NCBI RefSeq assembly: GCF_008828755.2
Contig: NZ_QBLM01000001.1
Span: forward strand, 558,001 to 622,000
Source: [Borrelia] turdi
Lineage (GTDB): Bacteria > Spirochaetota > Spirochaetia > Borreliales > Borreliaceae
Length of the DNA stretch: 64,000 nt
Direction of reading: 5' to 3'
Part shown: positions 55,548 through 64,000 of the stretch, piece after piece
Numbering within the stretch: position 1 is the first letter of the stretch
How the letters are laid out: every line of letters starts with the position of its first letter
The notes under the pieces: model-generated
What the model saw: the letters and a program-made list of their open reading frames with translations, nothing else
Database searches by the model: none
Told to the model about the DNA's origin: nothing
Translations under genes and position numbers: made by a program

Positions 55548-56476
55548 CCATGTTTAAAAATGGCTTAATGGCATTAATTTTTTCTTTTTTGATATTAAGT
55601 ATCAGCTATTTTTTTGGTGATTTTTTTCAATTTTCTTATATTAAGATGATATCTTGGCGCTTTATTTTATTTTTAATCATGGCTACTGGTATTGTTACCT
55701 GCGCCAAGAGTAATTCATTAAATCTTGGGAATGAAGGTCAGGTTTATTTTGGAGCATTTTTTGTTTATATATTTTCAAGTTTTTTTGGATTGACTTATTT
55801 TAATTTTATATATTTGATATTTTTTAGTTCTTTTTTTGTAGGGCTTTTAGGACTTATTCCTTTTTTTATTACGTTTTTCTTTGGATTAAATAGAGCTTTA
55901 ACAGGGCTTTTAATATCTTATGGAAATCAAAGGTTGGTAGATGGATTTATTTTAAATATGTTAAAAACAGGTAGTTTTTCTAATCAGACAAAAAGAATTA
56001 ATGGTTTATTTTCTTTAGATTCATCGCTTATTTACTTATTTTTGTTTGGTATGTTAATTTGGCTTTTTTATGTTTTTATGCATAAAAAAACTATTTATGG
56101 GCTTCAGCTTGAAATATTAAGCAATAAAAAAAAGATAGATATTTTTTTCAATATAAATGAATTTAAATATAAGCTTTTTGCTGTATTTGGCAGTGCTTTT
56201 TTAAATGGTCTTGTAGGTTCTATGTTTGTAGTATTTTTTAAACCATATTTGGTTTTAGGATTGACCTCAGGGCTTGGTTGGAGTAGTTTAATTGTTGCTG
56301 TAATTTCAGGATTTAATTATGTTTATGTATTATTTTTTAGCCTATTGTTTTCAATATTAATTGAATTTAATAATTTCCTTAATATAAACTATGACTTTAA
56401 GTATGAATTTATTGGTCTTTGTCAGTCAATTGCCATTTTTATCTCTTTATTTTTAATTAAAGCTAGGAAAAAGTAG
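55544..56476 (+). CDS. ABC transporter permease 1 (BMP/nucleoside type)
   Basis: A 310-residue membrane protein (BB0317 by recall) of the BPD_transp_2 family (as RbsC, and nucleoside NupB-type permeases). About eight to nine membrane segments. The family landmark ATGIVTCAKSNSLNLGNEGQVYFGAF is visible near 46-75, and the coupling region near YGLQLEILSNKKK at about 185-198. It overlaps the ATPase gene (ATGA) and is followed directly by the second permease. Confidence 0.85.
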   Translation: MTMFKNGLMALIFSFLILSISYFFGDFFQFSYIKMISWRFILFLIMATGIVTCAKSNSLNLGNEGQVYFGAFFVYIFSSFFGLTYFNFIYLIFFSSFFVGLLGLIPFFITFFFGLNRALTGLLISYGNQRLVDGFILNMLKTGSFSNQTKRINGLFSLDSSLIYLFLFGMLIWLFYVFMHKKTIYGLQLEILSNKKKIDIFFNINEFKYKLFAVFGSAFLNGLVGSMFVVFFKPYLVLGLTSGLGWSSLIVAVISGFNYVYVLFFSLLFSILIEFNNFLNINYDFKYEFIGLCQSIAIFISLFLIKARKK

Positions 56477-57283
56477 ATGTTTGGTATTTTTGAGCAGGCT
56501 ATTGTATTTTCGTATTTAGCGCTTGGAGTTCTTTATACAGAAAGAATAGGGCTTTTAAATGTATCTATCGAGGGTATTTCGTATCTTTCAATATTTTTAA
56601 CATCTTTTTTTGTTTATTTTGGATATGGAATTTTTATGTCTACCATTTTTACTCTTTTTATCAGTTTTTTGTTTGGATTTTTTTTATCTTTTATAGTAAA
56701 GAAAAATTATGATATTTTTATAGCAGGAATAGGCATTAATATTTTTTGTTATTTTTTTGTTGATTATTTGATGAAGAGTAATTTTAATTTCATTCCTGGT
56801 TTTACTTTAAATTTATCTGGAAATTTTGAGATTATTGTTTTTATTGCTATTTTTTTCATTTTTTTATTTATTACTGTTTATATTATAAGGTATTCAAGAA
56901 TTAGGGCGGTTTTTGAATTTATTTCTTCAGAGAATTATGAAGACATTTTGGGTGAAAAAATAAGCAATCGTTTCAAATCTTTTGCAATTTTTGTATCAAT
57001 TTTCACAGCAAGTCTTGCTGGTTCATTTGTTGCGGTAAATCTTAATGCTTATTCTTATAATTTGGGATTAAATAATGGTTGGCTTGCTATTTGCATTCTT
57101 TATATTGCATTTTCAAATCCTTTATTAATTTTTCCGATTTCTTTTTTGATAGTTTTTTTTGAATATCAATTTTTTCATACTCAAGAGTATATAAATTCTT
57201 ACTTTTCTCTTTCTTTTTCATTTTATATGGCAATAATAATAAATATATTGGTTTCGTTTATTAAGAAAAAAGATAAATTTTAG
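56477..57283 (+). CDS. ABC transporter permease 2 (BMP/nucleoside type)
   Basis: A 268-residue membrane protein (BB0316 by recall) of the same BPD_transp_2 family. The GVLYTERIGLLNVSIEGISYLSIF segment near 17-40 is the family signature for NupC-type permeases, and the SSENYEDILGEKISNRFKSFAIF loop near 150-172 is the coupling region. Starts on the base after the previous stop. With its partner it forms the heterodimeric pore. The stop is 2 bases from that of the convergent TPR gene. Confidence 0.85.
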   Translation: MFGIFEQAIVFSYLALGVLYTERIGLLNVSIEGISYLSIFLTSFFVYFGYGIFMSTIFTLFISFLFGFFLSFIVKKNYDIFIAGIGINIFCYFFVDYLMKSNFNFIPGFTLNLSGNFEIIVFIAIFFIFLFITVYIIRYSRIRAVFEFISSENYEDILGEKISNRFKSFAIFVSIFTASLAGSFVAVNLNAYSYNLGLNNGWLAICILYIAFSNPLLIFPISFLIVFFEYQFFHTQEYINSYFSLSFSFYMAIIINILVSFIKKKDKF

Positions 57284-57284
57284 T

Positions 57285-57968
57285 TTAAGCTTTGCACATT
57301 GTGTTTTGAATTGTTTTTAGGGTACTAATTTGTAGATATAATTCTTTTATTTTTCCCCTATTAAAATAATAGAAGGGTATTTGTTTTATTATTTCCAAAT
57401 TATTTAAAAAAATTATAAATAAGGTGTCGTCATTGAGTGCTAATTGAAAAGTTGAGGTTAATATTGTATTAAATGCTGCATCTTCATTGTTTATAAAATG
57501 ATAAATACTTTTTTTAAAAAGAGCATCAATTGCTATAAATATATTTTCTTTGAACAATTCTTTACCGCTTTGGAAAAATTTAATTATGTAGTCCATTGAA
57601 TTTTCAATTTCTCCTATTAAAAAGTATGCCCAAGAGATATCTAAAAAGTTTTTTTTATCTTTAAAGTCTATTATTTTTAAGTAATCTTGAGATTTAATAA
57701 TCGCTTTCTTCCAGTTTTTATTTAAATATTCTAATTCTGAGAGCAAAAGATGAGCATCAACTTGATTTTGATCCATGTTAACTATTTTTTTTAAATTTGC
57801 TATAGCTTTGTTATATTTTTTTGAGTTTTTTAGTATCATTGCTTTTTGATAAAGTTTTTCTATTGTATGCTTGTTTGCTTGCTCATCGAGTTTTAGTTTT
57901 GATGTTATTGCAGCGCAAATATTTGTGATCAATCCACAAAAAAGCGCTATTAGTATTGTTTTTCTCAT
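57285..57968 (-). CDS. Exported TPR protein
   Basis: A 227-residue protein with an N-terminal signal segment (about 1-18; ICAAI end) and tetratricopeptide repeats: IEKLYQKAMILKNSKKYNKAIANLKKIV, VDAHLLLSELEYLNKNWKKAIIKSQDYL, and ISWAYFLIGEIENSMDYIIKFF. Probably periplasmic; partner unknown. The ATG overlaps the stop of the polyprenyl synthase gene (TAATG), with AAGGAAT inside that gene, so translation is coupled. Confidence 0.65.
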   Translation of the reverse strand: MRKTILIALFCGLITNICAAITSKLKLDEQANKHTIEKLYQKAMILKNSKKYNKAIANLKKIVNMDQNQVDAHLLLSELEYLNKNWKKAIIKSQDYLKIIDFKDKKNFLDISWAYFLIGEIENSMDYIIKFFQSGKELFKENIFIAIDALFKKSIYHFINNEDAAFNTILTSTFQLALNDDTLFIIFLNNLEIIKQIPFYYFNRGKIKELYLQISTLKTIQNTMCKA

Positions 57969-59011
57969 TATATTCCTTCTTTTATTTGATCAACAATATC
58001 TATTAGTAGATTTTTATATTTATTTGTTAATGGGTATAAATCAAGCTCAGTTTTAAATTCGTTTAAATATTTTAAGGCAATAATAGTTGAGTTTTTTATT
58101 GATTTTGATGAATTTATCATCTCTTTTAGTTTAAATATTTCTTTTCTTGCTGTAGTAAGTTTGGCGTGTTTTATTTTATTAAATTTTGAAATAATTTTTG
58201 GTTCAAGTTTTTTTTCTTGTAAAAAATAAATTATTGGCAAGCTTTTTTTTCCTTCAAGTAAATCGTCTCCGAATTCTTTACCATTAATTTTATTTTTGAT
58301 ATTTTTAATATCGTCTATTATTTGGAAATAAACACCAAGTTTTAAGAATGTACTGTAAATGTTTTTAGCTTTGTCCTCATTATTTGTGAGTATTGCAGCT
58401 ATAAAGCTGGCCATTCCGAAAAGCGAAGCTGTTTTTAATTCTACTAAAGTAATGTATTCTTTAATGCTTGGAATGTATGATTCATTGTGAAATTTAATGT
58501 CAATTCCTTGTCCTAAATGAAGATTTGAAAGAGTTGTGAAGAAATTTTCATAAATCCGTAATTTTTGATGTTCTTTTAAATTTGATCTTTCTATTAATTT
58601 TACGGGTAAAAAATAAATTAAATTACCAGCATTTATACTATTATCTATTCCATAAATTAAATGTATTGCTGGCTTGCCTCGTCTTTTTATTGAATTGTCT
58701 TCAATGTCATCAATAATCAAACTTCCAGAATGAGGAAGTTCAAGCAATAAACTTAATTTATATATCAATTTGGCATTTTTTTCTTTTAAACCCAATGCGT
58801 ATGCCAAAAGAATCATTATCATTGGTCTTATTCGTTTTCCACCTCTATTAATAATTTCAATTGCTGGCGCTTTAATATAATCAAGGGTTTCCTTTTTTAT
58901 TTTAAAAGTAAATTTTAAATCTTTATCTTTGAATAAATTTAGAAAATTAGTTGTTGAAAAGATATTATCAATATTTTTTTCAATATTATTTAAAAATAGT
59001 TTATTTTGCAT
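57968..59011 (-). CDS. Polyprenyl diphosphate synthase (trans, IspA/IspB family)
   Basis: A 347-residue enzyme that condenses isopentenyl diphosphate onto an allylic diphosphate, downstream of the Borrelia mevalonate pathway. The N-terminal NRGGKRIRPM, first Asp-rich motif DDIED (101-105), ELKTASLFG (about 201-209) and the GDDLLEGKKSLP segment are present. The second Asp-rich motif reads DDIKN (233-237), with Asn at the last Asp. The chain-length class is unclear: residues before the first motif (LPHSGSLII) are not those of a typical short farnesyl synthase. It is divergent from rlmE by 50 bases. Confidence 0.85.
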   Translation of the reverse strand: MQNKLFLNNIEKNIDNIFSTTNFLNLFKDKDLKFTFKIKKETLDYIKAPAIEIINRGGKRIRPMIMILLAYALGLKEKNAKLIYKLSLLLELPHSGSLIIDDIEDNSIKRRGKPAIHLIYGIDNSINAGNLIYFLPVKLIERSNLKEHQKLRIYENFFTTLSNLHLGQGIDIKFHNESYIPSIKEYITLVELKTASLFGMASFIAAILTNNEDKAKNIYSTFLKLGVYFQIIDDIKNIKNKINGKEFGDDLLEGKKSLPIIYFLQEKKLEPKIISKFNKIKHAKLTTARKEIFKLKEMINSSKSIKNSTIIALKYLNEFKTELDLYPLTNKYKNLLIDIVDQIKEGI

Positions 59012-59061
59012 AATAAGAATTATAATGAAAAAGTATAATAAAGTGTATTAAAAGGATTAAT

Positions 59062-59640
59062 GTGTATCGCTTGGGTGATGAGTATTCTCAAAAAGCTAAA
59101 AGAGAAGGGTATTTGGCAAGATCTGTGTACAAGTTGATAGAAATTGATGAAAAATTTTCTTTATTTTCTTCTGGAAACATTTTGGATGTCGGCGCATCAC
59201 CTGGCAGTTTTTCTCAATATGCTTATAAAAAGCTTAAAAGAGGCGTTCTTGTATCTGTTGATATTAATGACATTGGCCTTAAGTATGTTGATAATTTTTA
59301 TTTTGTAAAGGGAGATATATTCTCAGATGATACAGTTTTTAAAATTAATACTTTTGGACCTTATAGTCTTGTAATTAGCGATGTGGCCCCTAAAACTACC
59401 GGAAATAGACTTGTAGATACCAGTAATTCTTTTAATTTGGGTATGAGAATAATAGATTTATCGCTTGATGTTTTACTTAAAAAAGGAAATTTACTTATTA
59501 AAGTTTTTCAGGGGGGAGATGAGATGCAAATTTTTAAAAAGTTTGAAAAATATTTTAAATTTGTAAAAAAAATTAGGCCTAAAGCTGTAAGGAAAAATTC
59601 TTTTGAAATTTATTTTTTAGGTAAAGGTTTTGGCAAATAG
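59062..59640 (+). CDS. rlmE: 23S rRNA 2'-O-methyltransferase RlmE (FtsJ)
   Basis: A 192-residue methyltransferase acting on U2552 of 23S rRNA. SAM site [11 protein letters not shown], and the K-D-K-E tetrad: Lys in [12 protein letters not shown], Asp in [10 protein letters not shown], Lys in LIKVFQGGD, and Glu in [12 protein letters not shown]. Translation begins with GTG at 59062 behind AAAGGA. cheW begins 45 bases later with its own AAAGG site. Confidence 0.93.
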   Translation: MYRLGDEYSQKAKREGYLARSVYKLIEIDEKFSLFSSGNILDVGASPGSFSQYAYKKLKRGVLVSVDINDIGLKYVDNFYFVKGDIFSDDTVFKINTFGPYSLVISDVAPKTTGNRLVDTSNSFNLGMRIIDLSLDVLLKKGNLLIKVFQGGDEMQIFKKFEKYFKFVKKIRPKAVRKNSFEIYFLGKGFGK

Positions 59641-59685
59641 TAATTTAATCAAATTGTTATAAGTATTAATTTAAAGGTATAAAAT

Positions 59686-60216
59686 ATGTTGAGAAAAGAA
59701 ATATCTAAAGACAGAAAGTCACAGCTTCAAGTTGCAGGTTTTAAAATAGGCAAAGAAAGTTATGGAGTGTCAATAGAGCATATTAGAGAAATTATTAAAG
59801 TTCCATCAGAAGGAGTTTATGCTATTCCAAATGTTCCTGAATATATTATAGGCATTTATAATCTTAGAGGTAGTATTATTCCTTTAGTTAATTTAAATAT
59901 TAAATTTGGGGTTCCTTCTATTTCAATAACAGAAGAAGATATGCTTTTGACAGGATATTTAATAGTTAAGATTAAAAATAAACTTTTGGGTATTTTTGTT
60001 GACAGGGTTCTTAAAGTTATTAGCTTTGATGATTCTAGAATTCAAAACCCCCCTGCTACCTTGCAAACTTTAGATAGAAAATATATATCTGGAGTTGTAA
60101 AGCTTGATGATGCTGATAATCTTGAGAGCGAATATTTAGTATTAATTGATATTGCAAAAATTTTTGATAAAGGAGAATTTGAGAATATTCCTTATAAAGA
60201 TCAACATGAAGAATAA
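59686..60216 (+). CDS. cheW: Chemotaxis coupling protein CheW
   Basis: A 176-residue adaptor between chemoreceptors and the CheA kinase (BB0312, one of three cheW genes in B. burgdorferi by recall). Family pattern: FKIGKESYGVSIEHIREIIKVP, IPNVPEYIIGIYNLRGSIIPLVNL, and a late GVVKLDDADNLESEYLVLIDIAKIF. Slightly longer than E. coli CheW at both ends. Its last 11 bases overlap nadK, so the two proteins are probably made from one message. Confidence 0.92.
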   Translation: MLRKEISKDRKSQLQVAGFKIGKESYGVSIEHIREIIKVPSEGVYAIPNVPEYIIGIYNLRGSIIPLVNLNIKFGVPSISITEEDMLLTGYLIVKIKNKLLGIFVDRVLKVISFDDSRIQNPPATLQTLDRKYISGVVKLDDADNLESEYLVLIDIAKIFDKGEFENIPYKDQHEE

Positions 60217-61045
60217 GGTTCTTTTTTGCATTAATACTTTAAAGTCGGGAGCTAATATTTTAGGCAATGATATTAAGGTTTATTTAGAAACTAAGCATTT
60301 TGTTGAGGTGGTGTTAATAGATGTTAGCAAGCCTTTATTTGCTTTTCCAAAAGAAAATTTTCTTTTTTTGATAACTTTAGGAGGAGATGGTACAGTTCTT
60401 TTGGCTGTTAATTTGCTTCTTGAAAATCAAAATATTGATATTCCAATTATTTCAATTAATATGGGGAAGGTGGGGTTTTTAGCAGATATTAAGATTGAAG
60501 ATTTTAAAAAAGTCATAGATAGATTTTTTAACAATTCTTTAGTTATTAATAAAAAATTTTTACTTCATGTAACAATTGATCAGCGCGGTAAAGATTTAAT
60601 TTCTAAATATGTTTTAAACGATATTATTATTCGTTCAAGCGTTCTTAATAAAATGATTTATGTAGACCTTAGGGTTAATTCTGAGAGTTTTTTATCGTAT
60701 AAAAGTGATGGGATAATTGTGGCTACTCCAACAGGTTCAACAGGATATTCTTTCTCAGCAGGGGGTCCTATTTTAGAAGCAGATCTTGAGGGATTTTTAC
60801 TTACGCCTATTTCTCCCCATTCTGTTTATAACCGTTCTTTTGTGTTTTCTAAATTAAGCAAACTTTCTCTTTCTTTTTCAAAGGAATATTTTATAGCAGC
60901 AGCATCAATTTTTTTAGATGGAATTAATTTTGGTTCTTTTGGAGTTGATGTTGTTTTTGAATTTGAAATTTCTTCTAAAAGCTTGAATTTTGTTTCATTT
61001 TGCACGGATACTTTTGTTAAGAGATTGAAAAACAAATTATTGTAA
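60206..61045 (+). CDS. nadK: NAD kinase
   Basis: A 279-residue enzyme that phosphorylates NAD to NADP. The ATG at 60206 overlaps the end of cheW and gives a normal start (NKVLFCINTLKSG); an open extension back to 60146 lies wholly within cheW and is not family-like. Motifs: LGGDGTVLL (58-66), SINMGKVGFLAD, SDGIIVATPTGSTGYSFSAGGPI and TPISPHSVYNRS. GGAGAA lies in cheW at about 60172. Confidence 0.95.
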   Translation: MKNKVLFCINTLKSGANILGNDIKVYLETKHFVEVVLIDVSKPLFAFPKENFLFLITLGGDGTVLLAVNLLLENQNIDIPIISINMGKVGFLADIKIEDFKKVIDRFFNNSLVINKKFLLHVTIDQRGKDLISKYVLNDIIIRSSVLNKMIYVDLRVNSESFLSYKSDGIIVATPTGSTGYSFSAGGPILEADLEGFLLTPISPHSVYNRSFVFSKLSKLSLSFSKEYFIAAASIFLDGINFGSFGVDVVFEFEISSKSLNFVSFCTDTFVKRLKNKLL

Positions 61046-61363
61046 ATTTAATGCTTTTTCTAAGCAGTGTTCTTTTTGATAAATATTATTATTGCTTGTT
61101 ATTCAAATGTCTTATTTAATCTAATTTTTAATAAGACTAAAATATTTTTTATGTTTTAAGACTTGGGGTACTTTTAAAAATTAGTTAAAATTTTACATAC
61201 TTTATTATAGGTATGTAAATATTTTGTTTATTTGTAGGTTAATGTTCCAGAGGTGTTTTTTATAAATTTATAACTTGTTAAAATATTTAATATATTTGTT
61301 GCTAAAATCAATATATTGGGGAGTTGATAAATCACCTTTTTTATAAGTTTTAGGCAGGTGTTT
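61046..61363. promoter_or_regulatory. Intergenic region with a perfect inverted repeat
   Basis: No gene in this 318-base stretch. TTTACATAC (61192-61200) and its exact reverse complement GTATGTAAA (61211-61219) flank TTTATTATAG, which contains a possible -10 (TATTAT, 61203-61208; TTAGTT at 61181-61186 is a poor -35). It could be an operator or a small stem-loop. Transcription would run into the next gene about 150 bases away. Confidence 0.4.
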
Positions 61364-62122
61364 ATGGATTTAATCGATAATGAAAATTATAAAAAAATAC
61401 TATATATTAATAACCTTGTTTTAAGGACTTTAGATGATATAGCAACTATAAAAGAGACTAGTGAATTTACATCAAATTCTAAACTTTCATTTGATCTTAT
61501 TGATTTCAATTTGAATGTTTTAAGCTATATCTCGTCTTTGAATTATTTTTATACTAGGCCTAGATTGAAAATAAATTATTCTATAAAAAAAATTTTGTCT
61601 GGATTGATTTCTGATTTTAGTTTAGTTATTAGTCCTGTTCTTAGTATTACTCCAAGAGAGTTAATTGAAATGCCTCAGTCTCTTGATTTAAATCCCGAAG
61701 AGAGATTTTTGATTGTTAAAAAATTGGGTTATTTAATTGATTTGGCTAAAAATTTTAGTAAAAAAGATTCTAAAACGCTTGTTTTTCTTGAGGATATGTA
61801 TCTTAAGTTTATTGTTTTTTCTAAAAATATTATTGATTTTAGAGATTTTTCTAAAAATTTAAAACCCGAGAGTCCTTATTATAAATTTCAAGTTGAGCAT
61901 CTAATGAAAGTGTTGGAGCTTTTAGAAGAAGGAGCCTTCATTTTAAGGAGCAAATATGAACTTAGTGGATCTCATGAATTTGGAGTGCATTCTCTTGGAT
62001 ATCTTGAGGCTGGAAGAGCTTTAGCTACTATAGCTTCTCAAAAAGAAGCTGCTGAAAAATTTTCAAGGTTTCATGGAGTTTGGTCTTCAAAGTTTAGTTC
62101 AGATTTAATTAAAGTAAAATAG
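61364..62122 (+). CDS. Hypothetical helical protein
   Basis: A 252-residue protein I cannot assign (BB0310 by recall). It has no signal peptide or membrane segment and is mostly helical. It shows a SVLSITPRELIEMPQSLDLNPEERF segment near 95-120 and a C-terminal SLGYLEAGRALATIASQKEAAEKFSRFHG region. The ATG at 61364 follows GGCAGGTG; GTG at 61358 would add two residues. The next gene starts 29 bases downstream, likely in the same transcript. Confidence 0.55.
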   Translation: MDLIDNENYKKILYINNLVLRTLDDIATIKETSEFTSNSKLSFDLIDFNLNVLSYISSLNYFYTRPRLKINYSIKKILSGLISDFSLVISPVLSITPRELIEMPQSLDLNPEERFLIVKKLGYLIDLAKNFSKKDSKTLVFLEDMYLKFIVFSKNIIDFRDFSKNLKPESPYYKFQVEHLMKVLELLEEGAFILRSKYELSGSHEFGVHSLGYLEAGRALATIASQKEAAEKFSRFHGVWSSKFSSDLIKVK

Positions 62123-62151
62123 ATGGATTAAAGCTAGGGAAGGTAGTTATA

Positions 62152-63228
62152 TTGAGTTTTAATGTAGAAAAAGGCACAATTAAATTCAGAAAATTAAAAA
62201 TTTTTTTGATCTTGAGCTTGTTTTTATTATTTATAATTTTAATTGATTTTTTTATAAGATCTACTATGAATGTATCTAATTTTTATGATTTTAAGAATTT
62301 TGAAAAAAAATCTGATTATAAAAATATAAATTTAAGCAAGAATGTTTTTGTATCAAATAAGGTTTTAAATCTTAATTTTAGAGAATCTTGTTATTCTATT
62401 TTAAGTGATAACTTAATAAGTTATTCAGACTATTATTATGTACTTTTTAAGTATGGCGAGGATTATTCCGTTTTTTCTGCTAAAGACAATAAATTTTTGT
62501 TTAAACTCAGGTTTAAAGATTTTGTTTTTGTAATAAACAATTTAATTTTTACTTTGAATAACTTGTATAAAACCTTAGAGGTTTATGATTCTAATGGAAA
62601 CAATATACTATTGCTCAATTTTTTGTCCTCAATTTTAAGTGTGGATTATAATAATGAATTTTTAGTTTTGGGGCTTTCTAATGGTGAGATTTATATATAT
62701 AAACAAGGCAAGATAATTTATATGGAAAATTTTTTAGAAAAAAAATTTCCAACATGCTTTGTTAAATTAAGTTCTGATAATAAATATTTAGTTTCACTAA
62801 AAGGTAATTCCGAGTATTTTTTAGAAATAATTGATTTAGAGAATAATTATAAAAAAATTTTAGAATTAAACAATTTAACTATTAATAGTTTTGAGACTTT
62901 TATAAAAATAGATAATTATCATAATTTGTTTATTGAAGGCAAAAATTCATTTATGGTGATAAATATTAAAAGTGGTAGAATATTTAAAGTTGAAAATAAA
63001 AATTCTATTTTAAGAGCATCATATGATTATTTTCAAAATATCTACAGAGTATATCTTTATTTTGAGAGTGAAAAAATTATTAATATAAAAACTTATTCTG
63101 CAAGTTCTTTTAGGTTGTTTGATAATATTTTTATTAAAGATGAAATAAGCTCTTTTGTTGAATTTGGGAAGGGACTTTTGTATTTTAATAGTAATAATGA
63201 TTTAAAATATTTGGGATTGGGGCAGTGA
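62152..63228 (+). CDS. Membrane-anchored beta-propeller-like protein
   Basis: A 358-residue protein of no named family (BB0309 by recall). Start at TTG 62152 with GGGAAGG about 10 bases upstream. One membrane helix (about 15-36), then an extracytoplasmic domain of repeating short strands (VFVSNKVLNLNF, YSVFSAKDNKFLFKLRF, VYDSNGNNILLLNF, VLGLSNGEIYIYKQGKIIY, FVKLSSDNKYLVSLKGNSEYFLEIIDLENNY) that read like WD40/propeller blades. Overlaps the next gene by 4 bases (GTGA). Possible role in envelope assembly is inference. Confidence 0.55.
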   Translation: MSFNVEKGTIKFRKLKIFLILSLFLLFIILIDFFIRSTMNVSNFYDFKNFEKKSDYKNINLSKNVFVSNKVLNLNFRESCYSILSDNLISYSDYYYVLFKYGEDYSVFSAKDNKFLFKLRFKDFVFVINNLIFTLNNLYKTLEVYDSNGNNILLLNFLSSILSVDYNNEFLVLGLSNGEIYIYKQGKIIYMENFLEKKFPTCFVKLSSDNKYLVSLKGNSEYFLEIIDLENNYKKILELNNLTINSFETFIKIDNYHNLFIEGKNSFMVINIKSGRIFKVENKNSILRASYDYFQNIYRVYLYFESEKIINIKTYSASSFRLFDNIFIKDEISSFVEFGKGLLYFNSNNDLKYLGLGQ

Positions 63229-64000
63229 TTTTAATTATTTTTATATTTTTCTTTAATATTTTAGATTTATATCCATTTTTGGAATTCAGGAATGATGAAA
63301 AGTTTGCTTTAGTTAAAGATTTTGGTGTATTAGATAATAATAAATTGAATATTGGAGTAAGGCTAAGGCCCTTAGGAAAGATTGTATCTGTTTTTTCAAA
63401 TAATTATAAAATCTTGTATTCAAAAAACAGGTTAGATAGGGATGGTAGCATTTTAATAATTTTTGACAACGATTTAAATTTGAATTTAGAGGTTTTAGGA
63501 GGGTTTTTATATAAATTTGGAAAGATTTTTTTAAAGGATGAAAAGAGTGTTATTGATTTAGTAGTTAATGATCCTAGTGCTAAAAAAATTATCAACCCTT
63601 TGTTTGTTATCAAGAATAGGAACAATATAGTTGCTGATACAGTTTATACCTTAGATAGAATTTTTTTAAAAGGAAAGGGTGATGATGAAAGATTAGAATT
63701 ATCAAAAAATATGAATTTAAATGTCGATTCTGGTCAATATAGCCTTTTATTATATTTTCATGCTCAAAAAGTAGAAGCTTTTGAAAATTCTCTTAAAGGA
63801 ATTTATTATTTTGAAGTTATTTTGAATAATAAAAGTATTCTCCGTTCAGATTTTCAAAATATTTTTTTGATTAATAATACATATGCTTTAGCTCAAGAGA
63901 AAAATTATGGATTAGATATTTTGAATATTAAAAAAGATGGCGGATGTCTTAAAATAAATGATCTTAATTTTATTAAGGGCAAGAATGAGCTTAAAATAAA
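63225..64000 (+). CDS. Exported protein, N-terminal part (cut by window end)
   Basis: A frame open to the right edge (258 codons visible), starting with GTG at 63225 that overlaps the previous stop. It begins with a hydrophobic signal segment (ILIIFIFFFNILDLYPF), then beta-rich sequence: LRPLGKIVSVFSNNYKIL, and an FEVILNNKSILRSDF region near 200. In some spirochaete peptidoglycan peptidases (M23) such a domain precedes the catalytic part, which here would lie outside the window; I cannot confirm that. Confidence 0.55.
   Translation, partial: MILIIFIFFFNILDLYPFLEFRNDEKFALVKDFGVLDNNKLNIGVRLRPLGKIVSVFSNNYKILYSKNRLDRDGSILIIFDNDLNLNLEVLGGFLYKFGKIFLKDEKSVIDLVVNDPSAKKIINPLFVIKNRNNIVADTVYTLDRIFLKGKGDDERLELSKNMNLNVDSGQYSLLLYFHAQKVEAFENSLKGIYYFEVILNNKSILRSDFQNIFLINNTYALAQEKNYGLDILNIKKDGGCLKINDLNFIKGKNELKI

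Noticed and set aside
60146-60205. Longer nadK start inside cheW
   Set aside because: The added residues are translated from conserved cheW sequence and are not NAD-kinase-like.

Overview
This 64 kb window is a piece of a spirochaete chromosome, almost certainly Borreliella (Borrelia burgdorferi sensu lato, the Lyme-disease group). The DNA is very AT-rich. The gene order matches from memory the B. burgdorferi B31 chromosome segment running from BB0370 (tyrS) down to about BB0308. Encoded proteins include hallmark Borrelia products: the P22/LA7 lipoprotein, the PdeA c-di-GMP phosphodiesterase, CtpA, the CarD-family regulator LtpA, three tandem OppA lipoproteins, FlcA (BB0326), BB0323 and BamD (BB0324). 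P22 differs from the B31 protein I remember at many positions, so this may be another species of the complex; that is recall, not a comparison. BB numbers below are given from memory as orientation.

Layout. 1-6.4 kb: end of tyrS, a ClpA-like AAA+ protein, gpsA, then convergent genes for a stand-alone EIIB-like domain and an M18 aminopeptidase, then p22 facing mgsA. 6.4-11 kb: a minus-strand operon (membrane protein, MinD/ParA-type ATPase, lgt, pdeA). 11-17 kb: a plus-strand run ctpA, rsmE, a WecG-like gene, carD and two large membrane proteins. 17-24 kb: an orphan solute-binding lipoprotein, a hypothetical gene, rpmB, a MEMO-like gene, pyk and an NFACT (RqcH) gene. 24-33 kb: lolA, a RodZ-like gene, a UvrD/PcrA helicase, gatCAB, a decayed aminotransferase-like gene, rplM and rpsI. 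33-44.5 kb: eno, p26 and the oligopeptide permease locus oppA1-A2-A3-B-C-D-F. 45-53 kb: a PlsC-type acyltransferase, flcA, a VWA protein, bamD, bb0323 and a FecR-domain protein. 53-57 kb: a BMP-type ABC transporter. 57-64 kb: a TPR protein, polyprenyl synthase, rlmE, cheW, nadK and three uncharacterised genes, the last cut by the window edge.

Together the window is rich in envelope functions: lipoprotein lipidation (Lgt), carriage (LolA), outer-membrane assembly (BamD), periplasmic processing (CtpA), and many lipoproteins and exported proteins that would be clients. Peptide and nucleoside-type uptake, core glycolysis (eno, pyk), amidation-based tRNA charging (GatCAB) and motility (FlcA, CheW) complete it. 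I found no mobile element, prophage, CRISPR array, rRNA or tRNA gene.

The least described material is a set of chromosomal genes that look like old enzyme folds stripped of key residues: a ClpA with a dead-looking second ATPase domain, an EIIB with Asp in place of the phospho-Cys, a WecG-like protein, a MEMO-like protein and an aminotransferase fragment. Others worth attention are a paired-gene membrane complex with Lpt-like topology, an ABC ATPase with one intact and one broken composite site, a FecR-domain gene that seems to need an ATT start codon, and two near-perfect long hairpins inside the flcA coding region.
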